Shown piece by piece: positions 27,792-37,486 of a stretch of 64,000 nt of DNA (position 1 is its first letter; every line of letters starts with the position of its first letter). The notes beneath the pieces were generated by a model, which had not been told where the DNA came from, did no database searches, and was given only the letters and a program-made list of their open reading frames with translations. This stretch comes from a virus. The stretch spans positions 80,665-144,664 of the IMG/VR virus record IMGVR_UViG_3300022689_000130; one strand, given 5' to 3'. Made by a program: the position numbers and the translations under genes.

Positions 27792-28367
27792 GTGGATCAT
27801 TTAAAAGTAAGAATTGAAGGACATGTGTGCATACGTGATTTAGATTCTGGCGAAGTCATTTTGAATCGCCGCAATGCGATCCACCGTGAAAATATGAGTT
27901 TCGCGCTCGCTAGTGCTTTGGGTGATGTTACAAATACTCGAAATACAAAAGGTTTTATCGATAGATTGGCTTTTGGAAACGGCGGGGTAGTTGTCGATGG
28001 TAGCGGAAATATCACATACAACACTGTCAATGTAGATAATGTAACCGACGAGTTATACAATCAGACTTATAGTAAGCAGGTAAACTTCAGCGATGTTGAA
28101 GATGCCGGCAATAATATGGGAGTGGTGCACGAAGCAGGAACCACTTTCAGTGACATCGTTGTCACATGCACATTGGACTATGGTGAGCCTGTCGGGCAAG
28201 ATCCATTGGATGACACTGCCAACCAAGAGGGTGAGTTTGTGTTTGATGAGATCGGTCTAGTGTCACAACAAGGTAGATTGCTAACACATTTAATCTTTCA
28301 TCCTGTGCAAAAAAGCGCAAATAGAAAGATACAAGTGGTCTACACAGTAAGATTTTTGGTAGGATAA
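27792..28367 (+). CDS. Virion structural protein (191 aa)
   Basis: GTG start, just downstream of a late promoter. The protein is beta-rich (HLKVRIEGHVCIRDLDSGE; RLAFGNGGVVVDGSGN) and ends with a pattern, FDEIGLVSQQGRLLTHLIFH, then KIQVVYTVRFLVG, seen in structural proteins of marine T4-like phages. No catalytic motif. Its position between fibre genes suggests a baseplate-fibre connector, without proof. The next ATG follows three bases after its stop. Confidence 0.6.
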   Translation: MDHLKVRIEGHVCIRDLDSGEVILNRRNAIHRENMSFALASALGDVTNTRNTKGFIDRLAFGNGGVVVDGSGNITYNTVNVDNVTDELYNQTYSKQVNFSDVEDAGNNMGVVHEAGTTFSDIVVTCTLDYGEPVGQDPLDDTANQEGEFVFDEIGLVSQQGRLLTHLIFHPVQKSANRKIQVVYTVRFLVG

Positions 28368-28370
28368 TAT

Positions 28371-29441
28371 ATGGCATATACAGTAGATTTTACAGACGGA
28401 ACCAAAACCGCCATTTCCGTATCAAATGGTGGAGTTGAGACTTCAACTAGCCTAGGTCTTGTCGGACGAGGTTTCAATGGTTACGGTGAAACCGTAGCTG
28501 AAAACTTCCTTCATTTGCTAGAAAACTTTGCGTCAGGTTCCGCGCCAAGCAAGCCGATTGAAGGACAGCTTTGGTACGACTCAGCTAACAACTCACTCAA
28601 GTATTTTGATGATACAGTAGAGAACAGCGGCAACTGGAAGCCAGTTGCTAGCATGACTGTGCAAGGCACTGCACCAACAACCGTTGGAGAAACTGATGGT
28701 CATTTTTGGCTCGATAGCGATACTGGTCTGCTATATCTTTATTATAACGGTAGTTGGTTGAACATTGCAGATGCTTCAAGCGACACTCGTCTTGTGGCTC
28801 GGACACGATGGGATAACCTAGGTAGCAGCCATCGCACTTTGGAAATGCTCGTAGCAGGAGAAATTGTAAGTATTGTGAGCAGTGATGATTCTTGGCAACC
28901 AGCTGATGTCACGGTTGGCGTTAATGGTCCTGAATATTTGGAAGATGGTTCCACACTACTTTCAACACAATATCCAACCATCGGTAAGGGTATTACAATG
29001 ACAAATCAATCAAACTATTTCTTTGCTGGCACCGCTTCCCGCGCGCAATATGCTGACCTTGCAGAACGTTATCATGCTGATCAGGTATATGAAGCAGGGA
29101 CAGTTGTTAAAATTGGCGGCGTGAACGAAGTTACCCAGACTGACCAAGAGTTCTGCACAGATGTCTTTGGTGTTGTATCTGCAGAGCCTGCATTTGGTAT
29201 GAACGCTGCCGCCGGAACGGATGAAACCCATCCGTTTGTCGCGCTCAGCGGACGACTACCAGTGAAGGTTATAGGAAAGGTAAGTAAAGGTGATCGTCTA
29301 GTGTCAAGTAATCTGCCAGGTCATGCAATGAGTACTGGTAATACAACTGGGTTTGACTGGCAATTTGTAATTGGACGAGCACTTGAAGATAAAGATACGG
29401 ATGGACCAGGAACCATTGAAGTAGTAGTAGGAACAAAGTAA
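28371..29441 (+). CDS. Tail fibre protein with C-terminal autoproteolytic-type domain
   Basis: 356 residues. The N-terminal third has repeated virion turns (PIEGQLWYDSANNSLKYF, then GHFWLDSDTGLLYLYYNGSW), each likely one fibre repeat. The C-terminal part (ADLAERYHADQVYEAGTVVKI, then FGVVSAEPAFGMN, then VALSGRLPVKVIGKVSKGDRL, then NLPGHA) matches the peptidase G2/IMC-like domain found at the ends of phage fibres, where it folds the trimer and can release itself. The serine in the nearby VSSNLPG stretch may be relevant, but cleavage is not proven. Read in the late operon. Confidence 0.65.
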   Translation: MAYTVDFTDGTKTAISVSNGGVETSTSLGLVGRGFNGYGETVAENFLHLLENFASGSAPSKPIEGQLWYDSANNSLKYFDDTVENSGNWKPVASMTVQGTAPTTVGETDGHFWLDSDTGLLYLYYNGSWLNIADASSDTRLVARTRWDNLGSSHRTLEMLVAGEIVSIVSSDDSWQPADVTVGVNGPEYLEDGSTLLSTQYPTIGKGITMTNQSNYFFAGTASRAQYADLAERYHADQVYEAGTVVKIGGVNEVTQTDQEFCTDVFGVVSAEPAFGMNAAAGTDETHPFVALSGRLPVKVIGKVSKGDRLVSSNLPGHAMSTGNTTGFDWQFVIGRALEDKDTDGPGTIEVVVGTK

Positions 29442-30689
29442 GTGAATCTAGTCCAAGGCGGTTTAATTGAAACAGCAGACTACAACGATATCGCGTTGGA
29501 GATCAATCGCCTATTCAGTGATAACACGGTTGGACTGGTGTATTCGACATCAGATCTATTGTTAAACACTACATTAGCATCGCCACTTGGTACGAATGTG
29601 CCGGTTGATCTTTCTAGTAATCCTCTTGAAACAGATTTTTTAGTGGTAATTGTAGATACTGGCAGTGGCTTTGAAACCCTACAATCAAGCAACGGCGATT
29701 ATACTATAAATTATATCGCAGATCCAGTAACTATTCAATTTCCTATCCTGTATGCAGCAGGCACGTCAATAAGAGTATATAATCGAACTGATCACCGTTA
29801 TGGATGGGGACAGCAAGCAAGTGTCACACCAGTTGTAGTTGGTAATTTGGTTTATGCGGATGAGCCTGATTTGCAAGCATATATTGAAGCAAATACAAAC
29901 AATTTGATCGACAAGATCAATATTGCTGAAGAACGAATCGGAGGTCCAAGTGAGTTTAGTCGTATTTCTCCAAGCTCATTGATCCGTGCAACTGATATCA
30001 CCAGTTTACGTGATGCAATTAATACCGAGATTCTTACTCTCGATAACTATTGGAAGAACGTGATAGCAACAACAATCAATCCTGTCGAGAGTTTCACACG
30101 TGACCTCGATTGGGACAATATTTTGATTGGAGAAATGCGTCATACATGGTCCAGTTATAACAGCATGAGATATTTCTTTAATAGTGGTGGCGAACTACGT
30201 GCCAACATTGCGCTTACAGGCGACCCAGACAATCAAGGATTTTACAACTGGAACTTAGTTGCCAATCAGATGGGCGAATTGATAGTTAATTTTGATACAA
30301 CTTTTCAAAGTGGCACCGGCGGCATATCAGAGCAGATCGGCGCATATGAGTTGACTGATACCTATCAATTACTATTCACATCAACTAGCCCATCTGCTCC
30401 TGTTGCACCCGGCGGAGAGTATGATGAATACAGCGATTTTACCGATCTTGTAATTCGCTGGGAAGGACGAATCTTCGAAAACACACCGAGTGCAGGTGAG
30501 GTAAGTATCGATATTCGAGTTACGCTAGATGACGTAAACTTGAATACTACAACAGAAGGCACAACCACATATAACGGTGGTTACAAGATTGCTGATTCGA
30601 TTACTGAAAACTCAGCTGTATTTGACATGACGTCAAATGCACCAACCCTTAGCATATTGAATGATTTCGAAAGTGGTGATGACAGCTAA
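29442..30689 (+). CDS. Virion structural protein (415 aa), last of the late block
   Basis: GTG start directly after the preceding stop. The N-terminal part (LIETADYNDIALEINRLFSD; HRYGWGQQASV) is a recurring start of structural proteins in marine T4-like phages, and a middle MRHTWSSYNSMRYFFNSGGELR segment is typical too. Mostly beta strands with several Asn and Thr; no enzyme motif. It closes the late run: the following gap holds a sigma70-type promoter rather than a late box. Exact position in the virion unknown. Confidence 0.6.
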   Translation: MNLVQGGLIETADYNDIALEINRLFSDNTVGLVYSTSDLLLNTTLASPLGTNVPVDLSSNPLETDFLVVIVDTGSGFETLQSSNGDYTINYIADPVTIQFPILYAAGTSIRVYNRTDHRYGWGQQASVTPVVVGNLVYADEPDLQAYIEANTNNLIDKINIAEERIGGPSEFSRISPSSLIRATDITSLRDAINTEILTLDNYWKNVIATTINPVESFTRDLDWDNILIGEMRHTWSSYNSMRYFFNSGGELRANIALTGDPDNQGFYNWNLVANQMGELIVNFDTTFQSGTGGISEQIGAYELTDTYQLLFTSTSPSAPVAPGGEYDEYSDFTDLVIRWEGRIFENTPSAGEVSIDIRVTLDDVNLNTTTEGTTTYNGGYKIADSITENSAVFDMTSNAPTLSILNDFESGDDS

Positions 30690-30703
30690 CCCACAGATAT
30701 CAT

Positions 30704-30732
30704 TTGACTTTGGCAACTAAATCAATTATCAT
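30704..30732 (+). promoter_or_regulatory. Sigma70-type promoter opening the accessory region
   Basis: TTGACT (30704-30709), 17-base spacer, TATCAT (30727-30732), then AAGGAG before the ATG at 30761. Good match at both hexamers, so the next genes are probably early or middle. Confidence 0.6.
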
Positions 30733-30760
30733 CTAACTCACTATATCCTAAGGAGTCACT

Positions 30761-31108
30761 ATGGACGAAAGACTTGAACGCGCGCTAGCGTTTGGAAACT
30801 ATCGTATTACGATAGAAAACCGACGTAAAGCTATTGTACGCCGGTTTGAAAATATGTTGACTGTGTATCATCATAATGGCATGTTCGTTGCTAATCAAGA
30901 AACTATTGCATTTGTTGACACATTGATTAGACAAAATCATAAAGACGCTATTTTGCTTGATAGTAAAAACAACCCTATCGAAATCGATGATCTTGTTGCG
31001 TTTCGAGATGTGCTGTTTGATGCATATTTTGCAGCCACCAACGAATACTTGACTGAAGTCAGGAAATTGAAAAAAGCGCGCGATGTGAAAAAAGCAATGG
31101 ATTGGTGA
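30761..31108 (+). CDS. Hypothetical phage protein (115 aa)
   Basis: A well-supported small gene: consensus AAGGAG, ATG, and its own sigma70 promoter. The protein is a mix of charged helices (MDERLERALAFGNYR; EVRKLKKARDVKKAMDW) with no membrane segment or metal motif, and the C-terminal Lys/Arg-rich helix is striking. I do not recognise the family. It leads an operon of glycosyltransferase-like genes; the downstream ATG follows two bases after its stop. Confidence 0.65.
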   Translation: MDERLERALAFGNYRITIENRRKAIVRRFENMLTVYHHNGMFVANQETIAFVDTLIRQNHKDAILLDSKNNPIEIDDLVAFRDVLFDAYFAATNEYLTEVRKLKKARDVKKAMDW

Positions 31109-31110
31109 TC

Positions 31111-31986
31111 ATGACCCGCGGTGTTGCATTCTTTGCTTACAATACAAGTCAAATAGATTACGTCAAGCTCGCCATTTTAGCGGCTAGATATTCTAAGAGA
31201 CACATGCCCAGTCTTCCAACTTGCTTGATCACCGATTCAGGATCATGGGACTGGTGTCAGCGCAGTTATAAAAAAGAAGTTGAGTTGGCATTTGATGAGA
31301 TTACTCTGGCTGAGCCAGCTCAACAGAACAACAAACGAGTGCATCATGACTCGCCCTACCATAAATTTGTTAGCGATTTCAAAAACGGAAACAAACATCG
31401 TGTATTCGAATACACCCCGTTTGATCAAACTTTATTGTTGGATATCGATTACATCATACAAAACAAGGATTTTGAATATGTGTTTGAAACCGATAATGCT
31501 GTTACATTGTTTCATAAGGCCGAATATCTTACTCGGAATTCTCCAGCACAGGCACAACGTTATTTAAACGATCAAGGTATCCCTATGCTCTGGAGCACAG
31601 TTGTCTATTTTGATCGTCGCAACCCAACAGCAAAAATGTTTTTTGATCTCTGGGCTCACATTGGTGAAAACTACGATTTTTATAAATTTATCTACGGACT
31701 TCCTGGTAAATTATATCGCACAGATTTTTGTGTAAGTATTGCAACACACATTATGAATGGTATGGGGCCAGGAAGTGTGATTGACGAATTCCCCGGGCGC
31801 ATGATTAACATGAGTCAGCATGATGATATCGTTAAAATCAACGACGTCGACGATTGGATTTATATGGTGAACAATCGAGAAGAGCAGTGGAAAGATACAC
31901 TCACCCGCATTGCGGGTGAAAACGTTCATGTCATGAATAAGCGGTCGCTTGATCGGCATTGGGATGATTTAATGGAGAAATTATGA
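31111..31986 (+). CDS. Glycosyltransferase-like protein with DxD motif
   Basis: The 291-residue protein starts at the ATG at 31111 (a TTG at 31102 would overlap the previous gene and looks less likely). GT-A features are visible: a beta-alpha start (GVAFFAYNTSQIDYVKLAI), then LPTCLITD, then TPFDQTLLLDIDYI with Asp111 and Asp113 as the metal/nucleotide-sugar DxD. The central WSTVVYFDRRNPTAK and later KLYRTDFCVSIA fit an acceptor-binding half. It likely transfers a sugar to a phage or host product. It overlaps the next gene by four bases (ATGA); the pair are homologous. Confidence 0.6.
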   Translation: MTRGVAFFAYNTSQIDYVKLAILAARYSKRHMPSLPTCLITDSGSWDWCQRSYKKEVELAFDEITLAEPAQQNNKRVHHDSPYHKFVSDFKNGNKHRVFEYTPFDQTLLLDIDYIIQNKDFEYVFETDNAVTLFHKAEYLTRNSPAQAQRYLNDQGIPMLWSTVVYFDRRNPTAKMFFDLWAHIGENYDFYKFIYGLPGKLYRTDFCVSIATHIMNGMGPGSVIDEFPGRMINMSQHDDIVKINDVDDWIYMVNNREEQWKDTLTRIAGENVHVMNKRSLDRHWDDLMEKL

Positions 31987-32843
31987 CGCAAGGGTATGTT
32001 TTTTTCGGAGTCGACGATGATGGTAGCACACAAAATCTAGACTGTGCCCATGCGTTGAATTCTACTCTCAAGCTGGCTGATCCAGATCGAAAAACATGTG
32101 TAATCATCAATGCATTTGATCAAATGCCTGAACATATTGAAGATGATTTTGACTATATAGCTGAGCTGCCATTTGGCCGCAATGCAAGCGATTCTACTGA
32201 CCCAATGGTTGACTTTTGGCAAATGATCCATTGTACACCGTTCGATGAAAGTATGTTTCTTAATACTTTCAGCCTGGCTATAAACAATATGAACAGTCTA
32301 TGGGAGGTAGCCAGCCAGAGAGAAATGACATTTGCGAAAGCAAGAGATTTCCGTGGAGAATGCACTATCGACGTTAGACGTATTTCATCTCTCGAGGCGG
32401 TAAATATCAAACCATTTGATACAGACTGTATCTACGTTCCCAAGACAGAACGCACATATGAATTTTTCAAGATGGCGGATCCAGTTTTGAAGGGCTGGAG
32501 AGATGTTTATCGTGAAGTGCTGACCGAAACTAGACCAGCTAACTTCGTCCACTCAGTGATGTCTAATATTACTATGCATTTACTCGGTGAGCAACCTAAT
32601 CTTAGTGATACCTTTGACTATCAAGACATCAGCCTCGATTTTCTATATGATTCTGAGAATGACGAAAATCCAGACTGGCTAGACACACTTAATGTATGGC
32701 TGACAGATGACCTGCGTCTGAAAATTAATAATTACAATCAGAATGGATTGGTTGTTTACCGAGACAGAAAATTTCTAACAGATTCAATGAAAACAAAAAT
32801 TAATGAGCATTATAAAAAGAGCAAGATCAAAATCAAAGCCTAA
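31983..32843 (+). CDS. Glycosyltransferase-like paralogue lacking the DxD motif
   Basis: 286 residues, similar in layout to the preceding protein (GYVFFGVDDDGS for GVAFFAYNTSQ; TCVIINAFDQ; TPFDESMFLNTF for TPFDQTLLLDID). At the DxD position it has Asn94-Thr-Phe96, so it is probably not an ordinary metal-dependent transferase; it may be a partner, an acceptor-recognition subunit or a relic. It is translationally coupled at both ends, by ATGA to the previous gene and with 41 bases of overlap into the next one. Confidence 0.5.
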   Translation: MTQGYVFFGVDDDGSTQNLDCAHALNSTLKLADPDRKTCVIINAFDQMPEHIEDDFDYIAELPFGRNASDSTDPMVDFWQMIHCTPFDESMFLNTFSLAINNMNSLWEVASQREMTFAKARDFRGECTIDVRRISSLEAVNIKPFDTDCIYVPKTERTYEFFKMADPVLKGWRDVYREVLTETRPANFVHSVMSNITMHLLGEQPNLSDTFDYQDISLDFLYDSENDENPDWLDTLNVWLTDDLRLKINNYNQNGLVVYRDRKFLTDSMKTKINEHYKKSKIKIKA

Positions 32844-33765
32844 GTTCTACGTCTATTTTAACGACTGGACTGGTGAAATTATTTCTGTTGGGCGCAGCAA
32901 AAGAAACAGCCCGGCAACTTGTATTGTCACTGATGATGCTATTGCCGAACAAATCGTCGATGGTGATGCCAACGTAAGTGACTACCTTGTGAGCTCTGAT
33001 CGTAATCGTAATGAGCGCATTGTAGCTAAAAGCGATGTGTTGCAGCTACGCAAGCAAGAAGACAGTTTGTTCTTACTTCCTGAAGGTCGTATAAAAGACT
33101 GGGAGATCCGTGCTCGGCTATTTCGCCATAATATGATGTTTGTTGTAGAAACCAACAGGAAGATGTTGAGTAGGTTAATTGGACACAATAGGCGTCAAGA
33201 AATTCATCTAGAAAAATCAGCAACATTTGATTTCTATATCATACGCCGAGATCATCCAGATTATTTAATCAAAACGGTGAGCATCGATGCTGAAACACTT
33301 GTTAATCAGCCACGTGTAGCTGTTGATGTGCAAGATATCGTTAAATATGTGACATTAGATCAAATTAGTGTTATGACACGTCGATATTTTGAAAAATACT
33401 ATTTTGATTCGCTATACGATCGCTATGTTGATCCCGACAATGTCAAACATAGTCCCCAATTTCTTAAATGGCAGTGGGCTGATCAGTGGCCAGAATATCA
33501 TCTCGAAGCTGTTCAACATGGTAATTTAGTCACCTTTACCAGCGCAGTAAGTGCTGAACAGTTGACAGACATAGGGTTTACAAAACGCTACAAGTCATTT
33601 TATGTGGTCGGAGAAACACCAGACCAATTAATAGGAAAATTTATGCTAGATGTCGAACGTCTGCGAACAGGACAACCACAGAAGTTCAAAGTAGACTTCA
33701 ATATAATGCATGTGAATATAATGTTTGGCGGTAGCCAAATCAAATTGAATAAGAGAGCAGTATAA
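32803..33765 (+). CDS. Unknown protein (320 aa) in the glycosyltransferase operon
   Basis: No family recognised. The start overlaps the preceding gene by 41 bases and no good ribosome site is visible, but the frame runs 320 residues and connects neatly to the next gene (TAATG at 33765). Composition is that of a soluble cytosolic protein with many basic residues in the first 40, then beta strands (KPKFYVYFNDWTGEIISVG). No signal or membrane segment. Its association with glycosyltransferase genes suggests a related function, nothing more specific. Confidence 0.6.
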   Translation: MSIIKRARSKSKPKFYVYFNDWTGEIISVGRSKRNSPATCIVTDDAIAEQIVDGDANVSDYLVSSDRNRNERIVAKSDVLQLRKQEDSLFLLPEGRIKDWEIRARLFRHNMMFVVETNRKMLSRLIGHNRRQEIHLEKSATFDFYIIRRDHPDYLIKTVSIDAETLVNQPRVAVDVQDIVKYVTLDQISVMTRRYFEKYYFDSLYDRYVDPDNVKHSPQFLKWQWADQWPEYHLEAVQHGNLVTFTSAVSAEQLTDIGFTKRYKSFYVVGETPDQLIGKFMLDVERLRTGQPQKFKVDFNIMHVNIMFGGSQIKLNKRAV

Positions 33766-34754
33766 TGACTATCACACCAATCAATGATTTTGATATTGTT
33801 TTTATCAGTTATGATGAACCTAATGCTGACGAGCACTGGTATGACCTACAAGAAAAATGTCCATGGGCAACGCGCAGCCATGGTGTGCATGGTAGTGACG
33901 CGGCACACAAAGCCGCCGCCAAATTATGTGAAACCGAGCGCATTATCACTGTAGATGCAGACAACATTGTCGACCCAGAATTCTTTAATTTGGAGTTAGA
34001 CTTAGATAAAATCGGACGTAATGATGTTATTAGCTGGGCTGCAAAGAACGAGATCAACGGACTGGTATACGGCAACGGCGGTATCAAGTGTTGGCCAAGG
34101 CATGTGATTGAAAACATGCGCACACACGAAGCAGCGCCAGCCAACGACAAACGTGCGCAGGTTGACTTCTGTTGGAACATCAACTATGTGCAAATGAACA
34201 ACGTCTATAGCCACGTCTACAACAATGGATCACCATTACAAGCTTGGCGCGCTGGCTTCCGTGAAGGCGTTAAGATGACTCTTGAAGGCGGTGATACAGT
34301 AGAGCGCAGTCGTGTCAAGAAAGTTCACCGCAAGAACTATCAGCGTTTGTTGGTTTGGCAAACTGTTGGTGCAGACGCAACTAACGGTTTGTGGGCTATA
34401 TACGGTGCTCGCCTTGGCTGTGTGATGGCAAATTTGCGGCGCGACGAGTGGGATTGGCGCAATGTGCGTGACTTTGAATGGCTCAACGCATTTTGGCAAG
34501 ATAACATTCAGCCAGAGTTTGTCACTGACTCAGGCGAACATATATGTGAACGAACAGGCTACGCTTGGAATCGAGGGCGGTTGCTCGAAGTAATCGGTAG
34601 TTTAGGTGAAGAACTTCGCAGAGAATTGGATTTAGAGATTGCAGAAATGCCAGCTCAAACGAGTCGGTTTTTTAAAGAGGTTTACGTTAACCCGGCCCGT
34701 GTCCATCCAATGGCTCGCGAAGAGATCGTGATAAACGAAATTGAAAATGCATGA
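33765..34754 (+). CDS. GT-A-type glycosyltransferase-like protein
   Basis: 329 residues with the start of a GT2-like fold: DFDIVFISYDEPNADEHWYDL, then CETERIITVDADNIVDPEFF with the DxD (VDADN), then NGLVYGNGGIKCWPRHVI. A shorter paralogue lies at 48054 (FFLSYDESFADENFEIL; YVIDADAVIEEEF; NDLLYGYGGAKLFPKKKLL), so these are a family in this phage. The C-terminal half (RRDEWDWRNVRDFEWLNAF) is unusual for GT2. It precedes the first radical SAM gene by 30 bases. Donor and acceptor are unknown. Confidence 0.6.
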   Translation: MTITPINDFDIVFISYDEPNADEHWYDLQEKCPWATRSHGVHGSDAAHKAAAKLCETERIITVDADNIVDPEFFNLELDLDKIGRNDVISWAAKNEINGLVYGNGGIKCWPRHVIENMRTHEAAPANDKRAQVDFCWNINYVQMNNVYSHVYNNGSPLQAWRAGFREGVKMTLEGGDTVERSRVKKVHRKNYQRLLVWQTVGADATNGLWAIYGARLGCVMANLRRDEWDWRNVRDFEWLNAFWQDNIQPEFVTDSGEHICERTGYAWNRGRLLEVIGSLGEELRRELDLEIAEMPAQTSRFFKEVYVNPARVHPMAREEIVINEIENA

Positions 34755-34784
34755 ACGTGAAACTATTCTGAAACGAGGTATTGT

Positions 34785-36353
34785 ATGTCAGCAAAACTAG
34801 ATGACAAAGATTGGCTAAAAGAGCCAAGCGGTTTTATCGCAAACAACGAACACAATATCCAGAACATGAAAGAGCTACTAGATAAAACTGGATGTGGCAT
34901 GTGTTTGGCAAAGTTTCGTCAGGTAACACTGCACCTGGGAACTGGCATGACACATAGTTGTCACCATCCAACACCACACAAGATCGATCCAAAGGAAGTG
35001 CAGAAGAATCCTAACTTGCTCTTCAACACACCTCGCCTCAAAGAGGCTCGCAGACAGATGCTCAACAACGAGCGTCCAGACGAATGCGACTATTGCTGGC
35101 GCATTGAAGACGACGGTAACACAAGCGACCGCGCCTTCAAAAGCTTGGAGCACTGGGCTCTACCAGACCACGACGAGATCACCGCGCTGGACGGCAGTGA
35201 AGACATCTTCCCCAGCTACCTTGAGGTCAGCTTTTCAAACGTATGTAACATGAAGTGTACATATTGTGGCCCAGAGTTTTCAAGCAAATGGGTAGAAGAA
35301 CTCAAGCAGTATGGCCCGCTTGAGGTGATGTCTGACACACCACACAAGCAATGGATCCAGGGTTATCAGGACTTGGATACATTAAACTACAAGCACAGAG
35401 AGTTCAATCCCTACATTGATGCGTTCTGGAAGTGGTTCCCCCGTGCCCTGCCCCACCTCAAGCACTATCGGATTACAGGCGGTGAACCGCTCATGAGCAA
35501 GGAAACGTTCAAGAGCATGGACTGGTTGATTGAAAATCCCAACGAAGATCTAGAGTTCAGCATCAACTCCAACTTTAGTGTGCCTGACAAGCTATGGGAT
35601 CAGTTCATCGAACGCCTTGAAGTGTTACGCTTTGACCGTGTCAAAAAAGTTACTATCTACACTAGCATTGAGGGCTGGGGCAAACGCGCGGAGTACGCCC
35701 GCACAGGACTGGATTTTGAACTGCTTCGTAAGCGTTACGAGCAGATCCTTGCAATGGGCAATGTGCGGTGTGTAATCATGGCCGCTTACAACATCTTCTC
35801 AATCACTAGTATGAAGGATATGCTCGAATGGGTGTATGAGATGAAGACCAAATACAATCCCAACAACTCAAGTGTTCACCTGGAAGAGAACACAGGATTT
35901 GAATTGGTGACAGGCAGCTATGGCGCCCGCCGTGATGCTAACCCTGAGCATCACGTTACAGCAGGCATTGACATTCCTTATTTGCGTAGTCCAGAACATC
36001 TGGACGCACAGTATTGTGACGCCGACATGGTTGAGCGTTATATGATACCTACAATGGACTTTATGGCCAGCCATGCAGCCAGCAGCGTGTGGGGAGACCA
36101 CCAAGGCTTTGAAAACTACGAGATTGAAAAGCTCAAGCGTATCATTGTCCACCGTATGTATTTCAATCGCAAGACACGAGACGACCAGGACAGCAGACAT
36201 GATATCATGAAAAACCGTGCCAAGTTTTACGACTTTGTAAATAGCATGGATAAACGACGAGGCACAAACTTCCTTGAGACTTTCCCTGAAATGACAGACT
36301 TTTACGAGCTATGCTGTGAGAGCAAACAAGCCTTGGTCAAAATCAACAGCTAA
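34785..36353 (+). CDS. Radical SAM protein 1 (N-terminal twitch-like, SCHHP type)
   Basis: 522 residues. The radical SAM CxxxCxxC is Cys154-158-161 (CNMKCTYC), with GGEP at 232-235 for SAM binding and a full partial TIM-barrel. Before it, a cysteine module (Cys37, Cys40, Cys59 in SCHHP, Cys101 and Cys104 in CDYCW) probably binds an auxiliary iron-sulfur cluster, as in the N-terminal-twitch radical SAM family. GC-richer and better matched in codon use than its neighbours. A close relative is the third radical SAM gene (37479). Substrate unknown; probably a sugar, peptide or nucleotide intermediate. Confidence 0.8.
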   Translation: MSAKLDDKDWLKEPSGFIANNEHNIQNMKELLDKTGCGMCLAKFRQVTLHLGTGMTHSCHHPTPHKIDPKEVQKNPNLLFNTPRLKEARRQMLNNERPDECDYCWRIEDDGNTSDRAFKSLEHWALPDHDEITALDGSEDIFPSYLEVSFSNVCNMKCTYCGPEFSSKWVEELKQYGPLEVMSDTPHKQWIQGYQDLDTLNYKHREFNPYIDAFWKWFPRALPHLKHYRITGGEPLMSKETFKSMDWLIENPNEDLEFSINSNFSVPDKLWDQFIERLEVLRFDRVKKVTIYTSIEGWGKRAEYARTGLDFELLRKRYEQILAMGNVRCVIMAAYNIFSITSMKDMLEWVYEMKTKYNPNNSSVHLEENTGFELVTGSYGARRDANPEHHVTAGIDIPYLRSPEHLDAQYCDADMVERYMIPTMDFMASHAASSVWGDHQGFENYEIEKLKRIIVHRMYFNRKTRDDQDSRHDIMKNRAKFYDFVNSMDKRRGTNFLETFPEMTDFYELCCESKQALVKINS

Positions 36354-37486
36354 TGCTACCATATGAACACATAAGACGCTTACACATTGAGGTAAGCAGC
36401 ATTTGCAATGCCGCTTGCCCTAACTGTCCACGAAATGTCCATGGCGGATATGTCCTGCCTGATCTCATAGAGCGGTCAGTGACGTTTGATGAGTTTAAAC
36501 AGATGTTTGCTGTTGATACAATTGTTCAACTTGAGCAGATTCGTTTTTGTGGCAACTATGGTGATCCGGTAAGTGCAAGAGACCTTCCACAAATTATAGA
36601 GTGGATTTACAGCTATAATCCAGACATACATATTGAGATTAACACAAATGGCGGTGCCCGTAGCACTTCATGGTGGGAAAGATTAGGTCGCCTCATGAAG
36701 GGTCACACTGGATTTGTTGTGTTCAGTGTTGACGGTTTAGAAGATACCAATCACATCTATCGTCGTGGTGTTGTGTGGAAGAAGCTCTATGCGAACATGG
36801 AAGCTTATGTGAAGGGTGGCGGTCGAGCAGTGTGGGAGTTTTTGGTGTTCCAGCACAATGAGCACCAAATTAATGAGGCACGAGAACTGAGTCGCCAGTT
36901 AGACTTTGACAAATTTCGCGTCAAGAAGCCTTTTGGTTTTAACGATAGCTATAAGAGCACACCATACATGCTGGTTTTGGATCGTGAAGGCAATTTTGAG
37001 AGAACATTGTGGCCGCGTGGTGTTGAGCCTGTTGAATTAGAATCACGTGACATGGACTTAGAGGCGTATCTCCGCGATCTCGCACTCGCACACAAGGCAG
37101 CATTTGAAGACCCTGAAGAACGTGAGATGTATTTTGAATACATGGACACTGCCCGCCCAACTGGAATTGACTGCATGAGTATCAGGGACAAAGAGATTTA
37201 TGTAGACAGTCAGGGTTACATGTATCCGTGTTGTTTCTTAGGTCACGGCGGTCAAATGCAGCGCGGCCGGGAAACATTATTTTTCCGCCGCTGGGTAACA
37301 AAGAATGTGGGATGGGATAACATCAGCCTGTTCAAACGCAGCGTGAAAGAAATTGCTGAAAGCGAATACTTTAGCTTGATTGAGCAAACGTGGGACAAGA
37401 CCCATCGCGAAGGCAAGATGGCAATGTGTTCGCTCATGTGCTCAAGCGACTGCGCCCGTAACACCATGAGGAATCTATATGACTAA
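36353..37486 (+). CDS. Radical SAM/SPASM-like protein 2
   Basis: 377 residues with the core at the very N-terminus, Cys18-22-25 (CNAACPNC), and a C-terminal cysteine region (MYPCCF, then CSLMCSSDC) that suits an auxiliary cluster, the arrangement of SPASM or twitch enzymes. The SAM-binding segment reads GNYGDP instead of GGEP. A paralogue is at 52095, sharing FSVDGL and the HNEHQ stretch. It overlaps the previous stop (TAATG at 36353) and the next gene starts inside it, so the three are one translated unit. Confidence 0.8.
   Translation: MLPYEHIRRLHIEVSSICNAACPNCPRNVHGGYVLPDLIERSVTFDEFKQMFAVDTIVQLEQIRFCGNYGDPVSARDLPQIIEWIYSYNPDIHIEINTNGGARSTSWWERLGRLMKGHTGFVVFSVDGLEDTNHIYRRGVVWKKLYANMEAYVKGGGRAVWEFLVFQHNEHQINEARELSRQLDFDKFRVKKPFGFNDSYKSTPYMLVLDREGNFERTLWPRGVEPVELESRDMDLEAYLRDLALAHKAAFEDPEEREMYFEYMDTARPTGIDCMSIRDKEIYVDSQGYMYPCCFLGHGGQMQRGRETLFFRRWVTKNVGWDNISLFKRSVKEIAESEYFSLIEQTWDKTHREGKMAMCSLMCSSDCARNTMRNLYD

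Noticed and set aside
36353-37486. Radical SAM gene 2 as QueE (7-carboxy-7-deazaguanine synthase)
   Set aside because: It has an ordinary CxxxCxxC and a SPASM-like end, and is much longer than QueE; nothing specific to QueE is visible.
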